Shown piece by piece: positions 1 to 12,600 of a DNA stretch of 64,000 nucleotides. This DNA is from Dipetalonema caudispina (Eukaryota; Nematoda; Chromadorea; Rhabditida; Onchocercidae): the NCBI GenBank assembly GCA_013365325.1, contig JABVXV010000034.1, forward strand, positions 124,001-188,000, given 5' to 3'. Each line of letters starts with the position of its first letter. Position 1 is the stretch's first letter. Made by a program: the position numbers and the translations under genes. The notes under the pieces are model-generated. The model had not been told where the DNA came from, did not search any database, and saw only the letters and a program-made list of their open reading frames with translations.

Positions 1-1160
1 TTCGCTGTGGTGCTGTGTGGACCAAGAGATGGTGACAATTCAAAGTGCCATTTTCTTGATTATGAGTCAGCACATTTATTGAGATTTTATATCTTTCCAA
101 TTCGTTTTAAATATCGAATGACCGTTGGATGGTCAAATGTTGTGTTCTTCAACAATTTGTCATGCAATTAATTATAAAAAGATTAGCTTCATTAATCCCC
201 CTGAATTAGTCATGGTCAACTTCCGGTGATCAATCACTATATTTGTTAATTCCAAGATTCGTAAAATTTCTTGAATGACCATTCGCTACATTCGGTATCA
301 TTTGCTGGACTAAAAGCATTACTGATATTCCGTCCTACTTCCGCTACTTGGTTACTGATTTTGAATTCAAATCAAAATTTCACTGAATTTAATTTTCGTT
401 TAGCATTGCTTCCTTAGTCAATCTATAATAAACAAAAAATGAACATTGAAATAATACATAAAATCAACAATTTATTAGAAATCAACAAAATTTAACAATG
501 CAAAAATTGTTATCTTTTCTTTTTTCGAATCAAAGTATTGGAATTATAAAATATATGCAAATATTTATCTATTTCTCGATCAGTTAGTTTTACCTCTTCA
601 TTTAATAAGGGTTCATACTTTTTTGAAATATTTGAATGCCAAAAGTTCAATGTTCTGATTACTTTTGAACTATTTTTGAATCAAATCATCATTCTTTTAT
701 TTTAATCTTATTTCCATAAATTTCATTCATACAAATGATTAAATTATCCACTGTTTATTTAAATTTCTTTTCCTTGTCATTAAAAGTTTTTATCTATACT
801 TCGTAGCATTATACAATTAATTTACAAATATTTCTTTAGTTCCTTTTTTCTTTTCTCATCTTCCTCAAAAAACAATTTACTGTAAAAATAGAATGAAATT
901 CAATCAACAAAAAAAAAAAAAAACAAAAAAAAAAGTTATTACGAAATCTTTCGCAACTCTTCTTTGTTATGGATAGTATTTCAAAATGAAAATTATCCAT
1001 CGGAATTGATTTATATTTTTGAACATTGCTAAATTTTCAATGCCTTTTTCCTGCAAGATAATTTCATGACAAAAATACTGCATAATTTTTACATTTTTAC
1101 ATTGCAAATTTAAATGGAAAATGATAATTTTTCAGATTTTCTTTTCTTAAAAAAACAAAA

Positions 1161-1185
1161 AATCCTAGTAATTTTTACTAGGATT
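1161..1185. repeat. Perfect 11-bp inverted repeat with 3-base loop
   Basis: The arm AATCCTAGTAA (1161-1171) is followed by TTT and by its exact reverse complement (1175-1185). It sits between A-rich tracts in the non-coding region upstream of the channel gene. The pairing is read directly from the sequence; a function is unknown. Confidence 0.75.
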
Positions 1186-4084
1186 AAAAAAAAATGTTGC
1201 TTTAATCTAAATTTCAATTGTTTGGCCAAAATGATTAGTAATGCTTGAATTGCAATAAAGATAGCTAATATTAGTTAATTTATTGAATAACAATGATTGA
1301 AATTTCCTCCTTTCCATATTTGAATAGAAAAAAGTGCTTACAATTCGATACTCTTTTAAAGCTAAACTCATATAATTCAATTTCTTATAGTGAAGAATTG
1401 AATTACTAATTTGTTTCAGGTTAGTGTTATGTATTAAAGTAATCTATCTTCATATTATCTTTGTCTCTGAAAAATCTTATTAAAGTATTTGAACTTCTAA
1501 CTTTTCAACCTTTCAATTCATCTTACAATAAATTGCTAATTTAATTTGAAATCACCAAAAGAAAATTATTTCTTATAAATGAATTACTAACTGATTTGTA
1601 AATTATCAACTCTTAAATTATTTGCAAATTATTTCAACAAACATTTAATTAGTAAGCATATATTCGTACTTTTATATACTGCAAATTACTCAGCATTAAA
1701 TAATCAGAAGAAACACTCACTGCTTGAAATATTCATTCATCGTTTATTTTTCAGATTATTTTTCAATAACTTAGAAGGTTTTTAATAAAAAGCTATTTAA
1801 AAATTATACAATTAAACATTTGCAAGCATTACGTACTCAGGGAAATTTTTGTGCAATATTTTAAATTTGCATAATGTACAATTCTAACTTACATTTGCAT
1901 GTCAAAATATTATTGTTATTTTTTAATCGTGTAAAATGACTTACAAAAATTTTGTTAAAATTAAACAAATTTCTTTGATGAAATTTTTGCTCTGAATAAT
2001 ATTTTGATGAGAATTTCGTTATTGTTATGATGAGACAATAAGAAAATTATTATGCTTCTTTGGACAAATTTAATAACATAAATAATGCGAAATTACGATT
2101 TTTTTTTTTCGTCTTTCAGTAATGATTTTGCATAATTGTTTATTCTTTTTGATTAAATTTCTTCGTTTTTTGTTGAAATAAAATAAAATTTGTACCATTT
2201 TAAAAATGAATCATTCAAAATATTGAAAGTTATAATGATTAAATGCAACAATTTAATGATACAGTAAGTAATAGCAATAATAATAACATCAGTAAATTTG
2301 GCAAGATTGGTAATAATGATAACATTTTAATGAATTATCATATAATTAGATAATTTAGTGACGCAGTAATAACAATAATATTGCAATCGATTATCAAATA
2401 CTTAGGTAATATTTCTTTTATTAACATAAACTTTATAAATTCTAAATTAAAGTTGGAGCGGTATGGATGAAATCCTTTAATAAATGATAGCAAACTGCAA
2501 TGCATCAAATATTTGAATTGTTTTTGATTTCTTTTTAAGCTTGATTGACGAAAAACTTGTCACACACGTTTTAAATATATTAACTTCCATCAAGAAAAAA
2601 AAAAAACATTAAGGGAAAATGCAGAAGGAAAAAAAATGAAGTGGAAAAATAAATGAAAGTTTTGAATTATTCATTATCAATTATCGTTTGCAAGAGTATA
2701 TCATCAGCTAATTTCATATGATATTTTGATCTGAATCAATCAGTCGATGATATCCGAAATTTAATTAGACAAAAAAATGCAAAGTATTACATATTTTTTA
2801 TCAGAAATATTAAACAGAAATTCAAATTTTCACTGTGATCAGTCACACTGGATGTTTCATCAAATTTATTGTCAATTTTACAGTCAAAATTCTTCATCAT
2901 AGTATTTAAATTTTTTTTCGAAATATTTATAAATTCTTGACGATTTTGAATTTTTCCAGTTATCGTTAAACAATGAATATCGTTGCATTTTTACGAAAAT
3001 TTAATACTTTTTTTATCAAAAACTGATAAATCAACAAATACGATAGCCTTGATGAGGAACTGTAAGATACATATAATCAAAATATATACCACAATGAAAT
3101 CTCAAAGGAAATAAATTTTTTTTTTTAGGGATTTTTAGCTCCTTTTTTTTTTAAATTTAGATAGCAAATTGACTTTTAATTGTTGACATCTGAAACTTTT
3201 AAAGAAAATTCAACTTTTTGACATGATGCAAATGATGATGAGTTTGATGGAAGATTTAAGTGAATTGTAAAATATAAGAAAAAGTAAAGTGAATAAAATC
3301 CTGAAAGTTTGAGCAAACAAAAAATGAAATGTAATAATTTAAAAAGAAAAAAAAAAAAAAGAAAAGGAAGAAAAAAAATATGAACAACGAAATTCTCAAA
3401 ATAGCTTAAAGATAATACTAAATCTTAAACATCTGTGTTATTTGTGTTATTGTGCTTTTTCGATTAATCATTACAACTCATTTTTTTTTACTTCCTTCAT
3501 GAACTTTGCTTCCCATTTTTTGGCCAATGAAATTTTGTTATTTCGTTCTTCAAAAAATTTCACTTTACGCTTCATTATTGGCATTCATAAATTTCTTCAA
3601 ATGATTCAATACTTTTGCATAATAACTTTTGTTACGCTTAAAATAAATTGAAAATATCTGAAGTAAAATGAAGAAATGACAACAAAATAGGAAAGGAAAG
3701 TGAGAATAAAAGAATGAGAAAAAGAACAAATATCTTCGAGATATTCTGAAATTAACAATTCGAATATTTACTCTTAAATTTCGGCAATTTTTTCCAAAAT
3801 TCTTTTTTTTTTTTTTGTAACAATTTTTTGACATCAGATTAAAAATGCATTGATAATATTTACAAGTTCATACTTTATCAATGCTAATAACATTTGAAGA
3901 TGCATTTAAAATTAGAGAATATAAATCAGACAAAAATGTTTAATATTAAGTTTTCGATTATCTACTAACAATTGTATCGGGTAATTAATAAAATGACTCG
4001 TTCAAATTAAAAATTTCATCCACTTTTTTTTCTTATTTATTTACTTTACTTATAACTTAATTCCGAAAAAATCCTTTTCCTTAT

Positions 4085-4097
4085 TTTTTTTTTTCAG
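4085..4097 (+). promoter_or_regulatory. Splice acceptor 10 bases before the channel ATG
   Basis: A T-rich run ends in TTTTCAG at 4097, and the first ATG follows at 4108. This is either a spliced-leader trans-splice site or the acceptor of an unseen upstream coding exon. The frame is open through 4098-4107, so both are possible. Confidence 0.5.
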
Positions 4098-4107
4098 CAT
4101 TAGTATA

Positions 4108-7100
4108 ATGGTATCAGTGAGTGGACAATCATCGAAAGTGTTACGATCACGTCGAATTGGTCTCGAGGGCCAGGTGCTGTCGAGGATCCTCTCGGAATAC
4201 GATCCACAGACACGACCACCAGTCAGGGGTTGTCCACTTAAATCTTATTTTATTCCATTCATTGTATGCTTTACAGACTCGGCCGATCATACCGCAATCG
4301 TTGTGATCGCATCGATCTTCATCAACCGCATCTTATGGCACGATTACCAAGCGGTTTATATTTTTTTTCTTTTGATACTTCAAGAATAATATTTAATGCT
4401 TATTCACTGGAATCACTGATTGATTTCTAAGTTTTATGAAATTTATCTTCTTATAAAGAGTTCAGTTCTACTCATATTTTCAGGTTGTCGATTTATACCT
4501 ACGACAACAGTGGGAAGATGGTCGACTTGTATATGAAGTAGATGATAGAGATGGAGTTGAGGAGGTGGTCGTGCCACACAATAGACACATTTGGATACCT
4601 GATACGTATTTCTCTAATGGTCACGATGTAAATCATGAAAGACGTCACCGGACGGTCGTCGAACCAACCGGATATGTTCGATCTTCCGAAATGTTATTAT
4701 CCTTTTGCAGTAATTTCAAGCTTTATAAAAATTTCTCAAAATGATATAATACATTTGGTTTTAATGATTTTTCCATTTATTTCAGATTAAAATCATTAAG
4801 CATTGTGATTTTTTAAAAATTTAAGATTAGGTAATTCAAAACAAATGCAACACATTCATTCTTGTCAGAATAATTCCTTTGTTTAAATTTTTGTAACTTT
4901 TTCCAATTTTTCGTTTAAATTTTAACTACTTTTTTAAAATTTGAATTTTTGATAAAGAGAAGTAGTTAGCAATAAATCATTAGAAATATTTCATCTGAAG
5001 GAACATTTCTAGCTAAGGGTTCAATGTTTTAAATACATTAACTAACAACAAGTTTCATGTACTTGTAGTATACTCAATATCGGAACTGTTATTTTTATAT
5101 ATGTTCAGCTGAATTTCTGTTCTTTTCTCTTTTTTTGTGGGCAAAATAATTTTATTGAGGGAAATGTAAAGTTTAGTCCCTTTATCATACATGAAAATGC
5201 TAATCTATTCATCTAATTCTTAGCAAAATTGAAGTAAATGTTGGGTACAAGAGTACCTAATAAGTAACACTTACATATTAATTAATATTAGTCCTTTATT
5301 ATTAATTTTTTCAAGATATTAAATTATTATTAGTTAGTATTAATCCTTTACAAGATTTTTACATAGTTGTTAAGATGATACATTACAGAAGAACATTAAA
5401 GGCCTAATTTTTAAGGTATTTTACCTCATTGAATAATATGAAATGTTATTATAATTAAGGCATTAATTTTAACACAACTCTAAGGTAAGCAATAAAAATT
5501 GATTTACGCTTGCAGAAAGTTTAATTAATCATTAATTTTTTCAAGGAAGAAAAAGAAAAATACCGTATAAATAATTTCATTTTCCTTCTCGTATATCAAA
5601 TAAATAATTACAAAAATGCTTACAAATTTTTTAATTTAGAATTTCAATATTTGGAAATTTCTACATTACAATTTTGTTTTTAAAAAGAAATAACATTCAA
5701 TTTATAAAAATTGGGAAAGTTATTATATGGCAGAAATTTTCATTTACTTTGTATGATATATTTAAACGTAAAGATATTTTTCTAAAGCTTTAATAGACTC
5801 TATTGATTATGCTGAAATTATTTATTTTTATTATGATTTTTATGATCCAATTAAAGGCGTACAGTGACAGTACCAGTGGAATATAGCTCAAAATATCCGT
5901 TTGAAAATACTCGAATGATCAAATTAAGATTGTCAAGCTGTAAGTTTATCTTCGAAAATTTGACAAGAAAATGCCTGGAACAAATAATTTCAGAATTTTT
6001 TTCTCAAATTAAAAAAAAATGGCCAAAATTAACATAATTAATCACTAATGTATCTAAATCTAATCGATTTACTAAATTACTGAAATTATTTGAAGTAAAT
6101 TTATTGGATGTAATAATGTTAAACAGTGCTATCCTTATTCTCTTTCCGAAATGATACAAATAAATTCTCTCTTAATATGATAAAACATTTATCTCATATA
6201 CAATTAAAATTGGCAATGATAGAAAAGAAAGCGCATATGTCGCAGGATGGATATTACAAAGGAATGAATTTTTTCTCACTGCAGTATCTGATGCATAGAA
6301 AATTGAAGTATCAATCGATAGGTTTATTTGAAAGCATTGTGGTTTTTTTTTTTTTTTTTTTTTTTCAGAAGATTATTGCAACAAATTTTACGCTGATCTA
6401 TTCATTGAAATGTTAATTTCTTTTATTTATAGATAGATATCCAATTGAAGATATTGTCTATTTGTGGGCAAATTCACCACCAACCGTGATACCAGTTGAA
6501 GTATCGCAAGAATTGCTGAATGGTTATTATGAATTTAAAGAAGCGATTGCTGAAGATTGCGCTGGAAATTATACAGTTGGTTGGTTTTCTTTTAAGCTTT
6601 TACATTATTTGGCCATTTTTTCTTGTGAGATTTAAAATTTATCTAATTTTCTGAAATTATCCATTTTGCAAAATTCTCAAAATAAATGATTTGAAAAAAA
6701 TTTTTTTTTCCACTTAATTTCAACAGAATTATAACATTAACGCTTCATCAAAATACGGCGGAAATGACAATGCTTCTTATTGATTGATTTAATTATTTTA
6801 ATAGAGAAGTATAAATGATGTTTAAATAACAAACTCTTTTTCCAAATGCGTGAATATACGTCTCAGACGTATAATCACTTAATTAGGATAATTATATCAA
6901 TGAGATTGCTGCATTGAATTTATCTTTTTTATAGTTAATATGAAGCTTTTATCTTTTTCTTTTTAATTTTGAAAGATACAGAATTAATTAAAGGTAAGAA
7001 GTGAGGTAACGATTATCGATCAAATCATACTTACAAACTCATTTTTAGGTACATATTCTTGTATTGATGTCCTCATAACATTCACTGGCGCTTCGTCCGA

Positions 7101-8923
7101 AGCATTTTGGCGCATTTTTATTCCATCAATACTTTTGGTAAACTTTACGAGTCAGTTAATATAGTTAATAGTGGGAAATTTCAATTTGAAAATTAGCTTA
7201 TCATTTTTTACTTCTGTAATATAAAATAATTTCTTGATGAGTAATTAATGCAAAATTTTCATTCCTTCCGTTGAGTTTGATTACATGGAATAATTAATAA
7301 TGGTTAATTTTTTCTTGATATTTGAATATCATTTTCGCTAAATTGTACTTTTTATTTGTTTTGCTTACTGTCATCAATATTTTAAAGTTTTATTCCAATT
7401 TTAAAATTTTTATTTTAAGATTTTAAACTTTTTTCTAAAGCAAATTTTAAATGTTTTTACTTCCAGTGTTCCATATTTCAAAATGTTTGAATCCCATTTA
7501 AAATTATTTCAATTTTTTTTGAGATGATGTAAGGAATTAAGAATGAAGGAATTGCCTTCTTATACATAAATATGAATTATGTACTATAATTTCATATATT
7601 ATAGAAAAAGTTTTTCATTGATTTAAACAAAAGTCATTATGAATTTATTACTTTCTGATCATTTTTGATCCAAAATATTTTAGTTCATAATTCGTTTGAG
7701 AGAATATATAGAAATAATTGCGAAAGATAATTATGTTATTGATAAATTCCTTTCTGATAAATATTAGGGATACTATACTTAGTGTTAAATAATTTAAACT
7801 ATTAAAATTCGAAATTAAAAAAACGAAGGAAAATTAAAAAATATAATGAAATGAGAAATTTTTATGAAAAATATGGCTTGAAAATGTTTATGCATGATTG
7901 CTAATTAAGAATTTGATGCTTCAATTTATATTTTTTCTTTTTGCTTTCTGAAATCAAGTTATAGGAAAAAAAAATAATAATATATATTTTGAAATTAAAT
8001 TATACTTACAGATATTAGCATCATGGCTTCATTTCTGGGTTCATGGTTCATGGTCCGTTCCACGAACAATTAGCGCTGCAGTACCTTTCTTCATTTTCGC
8101 TTCTATTTTGGTCAATTTTGGTTATTATTATAAACTCTAAGAAAAATATTAATTAGCAATGATTACACAGATATTTAGGAAAATTTTCATTGAGTAATAT
8201 GTAGGAATATATTGCTAAGTTAATAATAATTATGATAAAGATCAATTAAAAAATGATGAATATTCATCGAATTTCTAACAAATTGAATAAGTTATTTTTG
8301 AATATTTGAGAAATTTTGTTCTTCTTTTTTTTATAGATATTCTATCCGCAGCCTAATTTATCAACATATGGTGTAAGTAGCCTACAAATATGGCTTCTTT
8401 TCTGTCTTATTTTGACATTTGCATCATTGGTTGAATATTTCATCGTTATTTGTTGTGGAATAAGAAGGACCATTCGATACAGAAATGGAAAAGTTATGAA
8501 AGATGATGAATCTCCTCTTACTGTTACTAGAGAAGTAAGTATTTTCATTTAATTTACCTATTCAAATATTTATTTTCCTATATTTTTTTACTTAATTTTA
8601 TTATACTAATCATATACATTAATTTGATTACAATTTTTAAGCCTTACTGACAGCTTTATTCCATAAGTTTTTAATTTAATCGTATAGGAAATGAAAATAA
8701 TAATAAATTTGAAAGTTATAAAAAAAGCTAAAACGATAAGTCAATAGCAATAGGAACAAATTAGTAATTCTGATAATTCATTTTTTAGACGGTGGAAGTT
8801 GCATATGATACGAAATGCGCTAATTTCAAGCACAATCATGGCATCGATCTTATCTCACGCTTGCTTTTTCCAATTATTTTTCTTATTTTCTTCATTGTCT
8901 TTATCGTTTTTTATTTGATATAA
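4108..8923 (+). CDS. Divergent Cys-loop-family ligand-gated ion channel subunit lacking the Cys-loop cysteines
   Basis: Subunit of a pentameric neurotransmitter-gated channel of the plasma membrane. Exons: 4108-4228, 4277-4353, 4484-4692, 5857-5939, 6433-6579, 7049-7137, 8012-8110, 8337-8534, 8789-8923; phases agree and give 385 aa. Family marks are YDPQTRPP (about residue 31), LRQQWEDGRL, HIWIPDTYF, YRYPIEDIVYLW, the loop-C pair C206/C217 (DCAGNYTVGTYSC), M1 ending near 247, M2 from R260, M3 at about 300-322 and a C-terminal M4. The loop-C disulfide is typical of GluCl/glycine-type subunits. Odd points: P142 and M156 stand where the two Cys-loop cysteines belong; M2 reads SVPRTISAAVPFFIFA, very hydrophobic; the M3-M4 loop is short. 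No signal peptide follows the chosen Met, so an upstream exon may be missing: the frame stays open back to the acceptor at 4097. The agonist cannot be named. Confidence 0.85.
6343..6368 (+). other. T23 tract plus CAG: strong unused acceptor in intron 4 of the channel gene
   Basis: Twenty-three T residues followed by CAG (6366-6368) form a better-looking 3' splice site than the TTTATAG used at 6432. The real exon is fixed by protein homology (YRYPIED). Using the decoy would join T to AA and create a TAA codon at once. Confidence 0.6.
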
Positions 8924-9623
8924 TTAATTTATGCATACATCTTCCAATCTCTTCCCTTTTTATCATCTATATTGAAAGTTGGAAATTTAACAGAAGAACT
9001 TTCCATTTCTCAAATGAAGCGATAACATATGAAAAATTAACCGTTCGATTTAACCTTTATGATTTGCTTTAAAAAAGCATTTTATTTATATATGCGTACA
9101 AAAATACCGAATATACTATGCAACGATATCGATTTTGCTTCAATGAATAATTGAATATAATCTTATTAATCTCATCATTTTTAATTAAGTTTCAAAAGCA
9201 TAGCAATATATTTTGAATGGAAAATAAATTTAAAAAGAAAAAAAAAAAAGATGATCGATGCAAATTAGTAAGAGATTAATTTTGTTTATAAGAAGAAAAT
9301 ATAAATTCATTAAATCATATGATGTGATCCTAAAAGGATTATCATTTTTTTTTTTTTTTTTTAAATGAATTTATTATTGAATTGGATTTGTTGCTTATAT
9401 TTTTTACTATAAAACAAACATTTAACTTTGACTTATTTGAAAAAAAAAAAATAAAACAAAAATGATTAAAAAAAATTCCTCTTTGGTTTACTTCATTCAT
9501 TGTTATCTTAATTAATAATAGCTTGAAATAAAGCAAGAAAAAAAAAGAGAGAAAAAAAAAAGAAATGAAACAGAATAATAAGCATTAAATAAAAAAAAGA
9601 TCGCTTTAAATTCTTTGAAATTT
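8924..9623. other. Convergent 3' intergenic region
   Basis: Lies between the ends of the channel gene (+) and the first glycosyltransferase (-). It holds A and T homopolymers and the AATAAA noted at 9223. TTTATT near 9369 reads as AATAAA on the minus strand and may serve the glycosyltransferase. I see no gene. Confidence 0.6.
9223..9228 (+). terminator. Candidate polyadenylation signal of the channel gene
   Basis: AATAAA lies 300 bases after the stop codon at 8921-8923, with a long A-rich run just after it. Placement fits a 3' end; there is no transcript evidence. Confidence 0.35.
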
Positions 9624-12600
9624 TCATTGCCATTTAAGTGGTGGCCTACCTACATCAACATACAAATGATAATACAGAGGTCGTTGAATGACCTGAAAAT
9701 AATATTGAAAATAGTTAAAACAATGGTTTGCTTCAAAAATTACTTCAAATAAAAATGATAGAATATTAAAATAATGAAGCTATGTGCTTGAAGACTTCTA
9801 CTTCACTCATGGAATACTTGAAAAATGCTACTTTTGGTAGCTTTTATATCATAATACAAGAATTGATGTGAGAAAAATTTATACTATATTTACTGTACTT
9901 GTCATCTAATTTGTTAATCCATACTAAATTTGAATAAGCATTTTAGATTTTTAAGTAACACTATCTATAACTTCATACCTCAAGAACTTTCCATGACAAT
10001 CTTCTCACACCATCCCATTGCATACGAATATGAGAAACTTTTAGCATCTGTTTACTGGAAATGAATTCAATTATCAGATTGTCTTCAATAGTTCGAAAAA
10101 TTCAGTAAATCTCAAATAGTTATAGCAACGATGTTTACACAACTTTAACTCTTTCCTCCGTAACGTCCGTCAAATTTTTTTGATGATTGTAATTTTCTTC
10201 TAAAGGTTAAAGTTCAATGGCTTAATTACTTTTCTGCCCAAATATTATACTAACATTAGCTGACTATTGGAACTTCTCCTCTTGGTATGTCGTAACATTA
10301 CATATCGTCCAATAACGATATCCGGTCGTTCAATTGTCATATTCAACGTTAAGATACGTATTCCTAAAAAAAATTTGAATTTTTATTTATTTCTTTTTTT
10401 ATTTTGCAAATACTCTATCCAATATTTTTCTACTATAGATCCTATGTTGAAAATTTTACGAAGGAATATGTTTAATTCAAAAAGATTTCGAATAATTTGT
10501 ACTCAATAAGAATCATCCGAAATAAAAAGGTACAATTTTGTAAAATTCATTATGTAAATCAAATAGGGCCATATTTAATTATGATCAAAGATTTTCCTTT
10601 TTTTTTTTTTGTACATTCAATTTTTTTTCAAAATAAATGCGAAATAAAATGAATGAATTTGTAAAATTATTAATTTAAAAGAAACAATTAACTAACCCAA
10701 TTAACTCATCATCTTCACTACCCCAACCACAATTAACTAACCCATATCATCATCTTCACCACCCCAACCCCAAAATTCATTTGAAAATCCATTAACAGCA
10801 TAAAAATGATTCATTCGAATTGCAAGTACACCACCAACCATTTCAGTATACAATAGCCTGAAATTGTTAAGTTAATTTTATCACTGATATATCCATTATT
10901 TTTTTCAATAATCTAGAATTATTTCAAATACTAAAATTAGTAATGATAGATTGGATAAATTTTACTATAAGAAATAAATAACAAATGCATAAATTATATT
11001 CAAATTTGAGTGAAATCTTAGACTAAATAAAAAACGTAAAACGTAATCCCATACGTAATTATTATATAGATATGCTTCATTCTTGAAAGTTAGCATCACA
11101 GGATTTATTGAACAATATCGATAAAAACTTAAATCTAATCCAAAATCTTACAGGATAATTTTTAAATTTAATTTTCGAACTTTAATTTCAAAAGCTTAAA
11201 TTTAAATTACTGATGAAAACAATTTTTAGACATCCTAGACAATAAAATCTTAAAAATCTCTATTAGAATACCTGTACCATAATAATTGTTTTTCCAATCT
11301 TTATCGTATCCTCAAACAAAATGACACGAGTATAAAATTGAATCAAATAAAACAAATTTTATTTTCAAAAAGCTAACCTATAACCTAAGGTATTAACATA
11401 AGCTCCGATATGTCGTGGTGTATCAGGACAACCGTAATTGATACGATCATCTGCTGGAAACATGTCAACATCATGAAATATCACACAATCTACTTTCAAT
11501 TTTTCCGCAAAACAAAATGCTGCATTCATTAGTTTTCCTTTGTTGAACAATTCTTTCCCATACTGAAAAAAAAATGAATGAATAAGCATATCATAAATAA
11601 TCTTCCGTTCTGGAAATACAATGAATATTTCAAGTTTATAAAAAAAGCGATCCATTTGTATTTTTAAAAATGTTTTCAATTTACATATTTGATAAATGAA
11701 CATAAAGAAGATAAATAATAATTTAGTTAGAGAAGAATGAAATTCATTTGTAAAATGTCAACTGCTAAACTTTTGTATTATATTAAATTTTTTACCAAAT
11801 TTTTAATCTTAATTTGATTTCTTTTTTTTTTTTTTTTGGTGAATCGATAAGTAGAAAAGTAACCATAACTTAAATAATATAATTTAGTAGAATAAATTAC
11901 GAGTATATTTATATTTTAGAAGGTTTTTCAAATATGATTGAGGAATCAATAGAACTTTGATAACCTGTTCAGAAACGATAAATCGGAAATCAAGATTTTG
12001 ATGTTTCAAAATTGGAAATAAAAAATCAAGCAACCGTGTTAAATGCGATTGTCGATCACGAAATGGAATTATTATTGCTACCTATAAAATATTACAGATT
12101 CATATAATATTATTATAATTTGATACTTAAAATATAAATGCATTTCAATCACGTGTTTTGTGTTTTTATAAAAAGTATTAAGTAACATTTAATATATTTA
12201 TGATATTTTGTAAAATTTATCAAATAAAAGATTTTTAAAACATTTGCAAGATTTGATTAAAAATTATATTTATTAGTAAATGAGTGAGAAACAAAAACAA
12301 ATAACAACTAACCTTATGTTTAGCCAGACAATTTTTTGGTTTCCAATGACCACCAAACTTAATATATGAATGTATTTCAGCTACTTCTTGTTCTTCAAGA
12401 TTTTCTATTAACAATATACCCATTGATATTGGGCCAGCTTAAATTAATTGTTTCATTTTTAAAATTTATTTATTTTTTTCCAAAAATTCCTTCATACTAT
12501 TAAATTTATTTATATTGTAGCATGAAAATTGCGGGAATCTGCATAACTGTTAAAATCTTCATTAAGATTTACATATTAGGGTAAAAGTCGCAAGAAATCA

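Larger units (their letters stand above)
1..4107. other. Upstream non-coding stretch
   Basis: AT-rich sequence with many short A and T runs and no gene I can support. Bases 1-170 are open in frame 1 of the plus strand and slightly richer in GC than what follows, but the translation resembles no family I know. A signal-peptide exon for the channel gene at 4108 could lie here; I could not identify one. A perfect short inverted repeat lies at 1161-1185. Confidence 0.6.

Noticed and set aside
1..170. Open stretch at the window start
   Set aside because: No start, no recognisable domain, and splice links to the channel gene could not be shown.
3442..3651. 69-codon open frame upstream of the channel gene
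   Set aside because: Considered as a signal-peptide exon, but it is A/T-driven, has no suitable donor phase and no clear hydrophobic leader.
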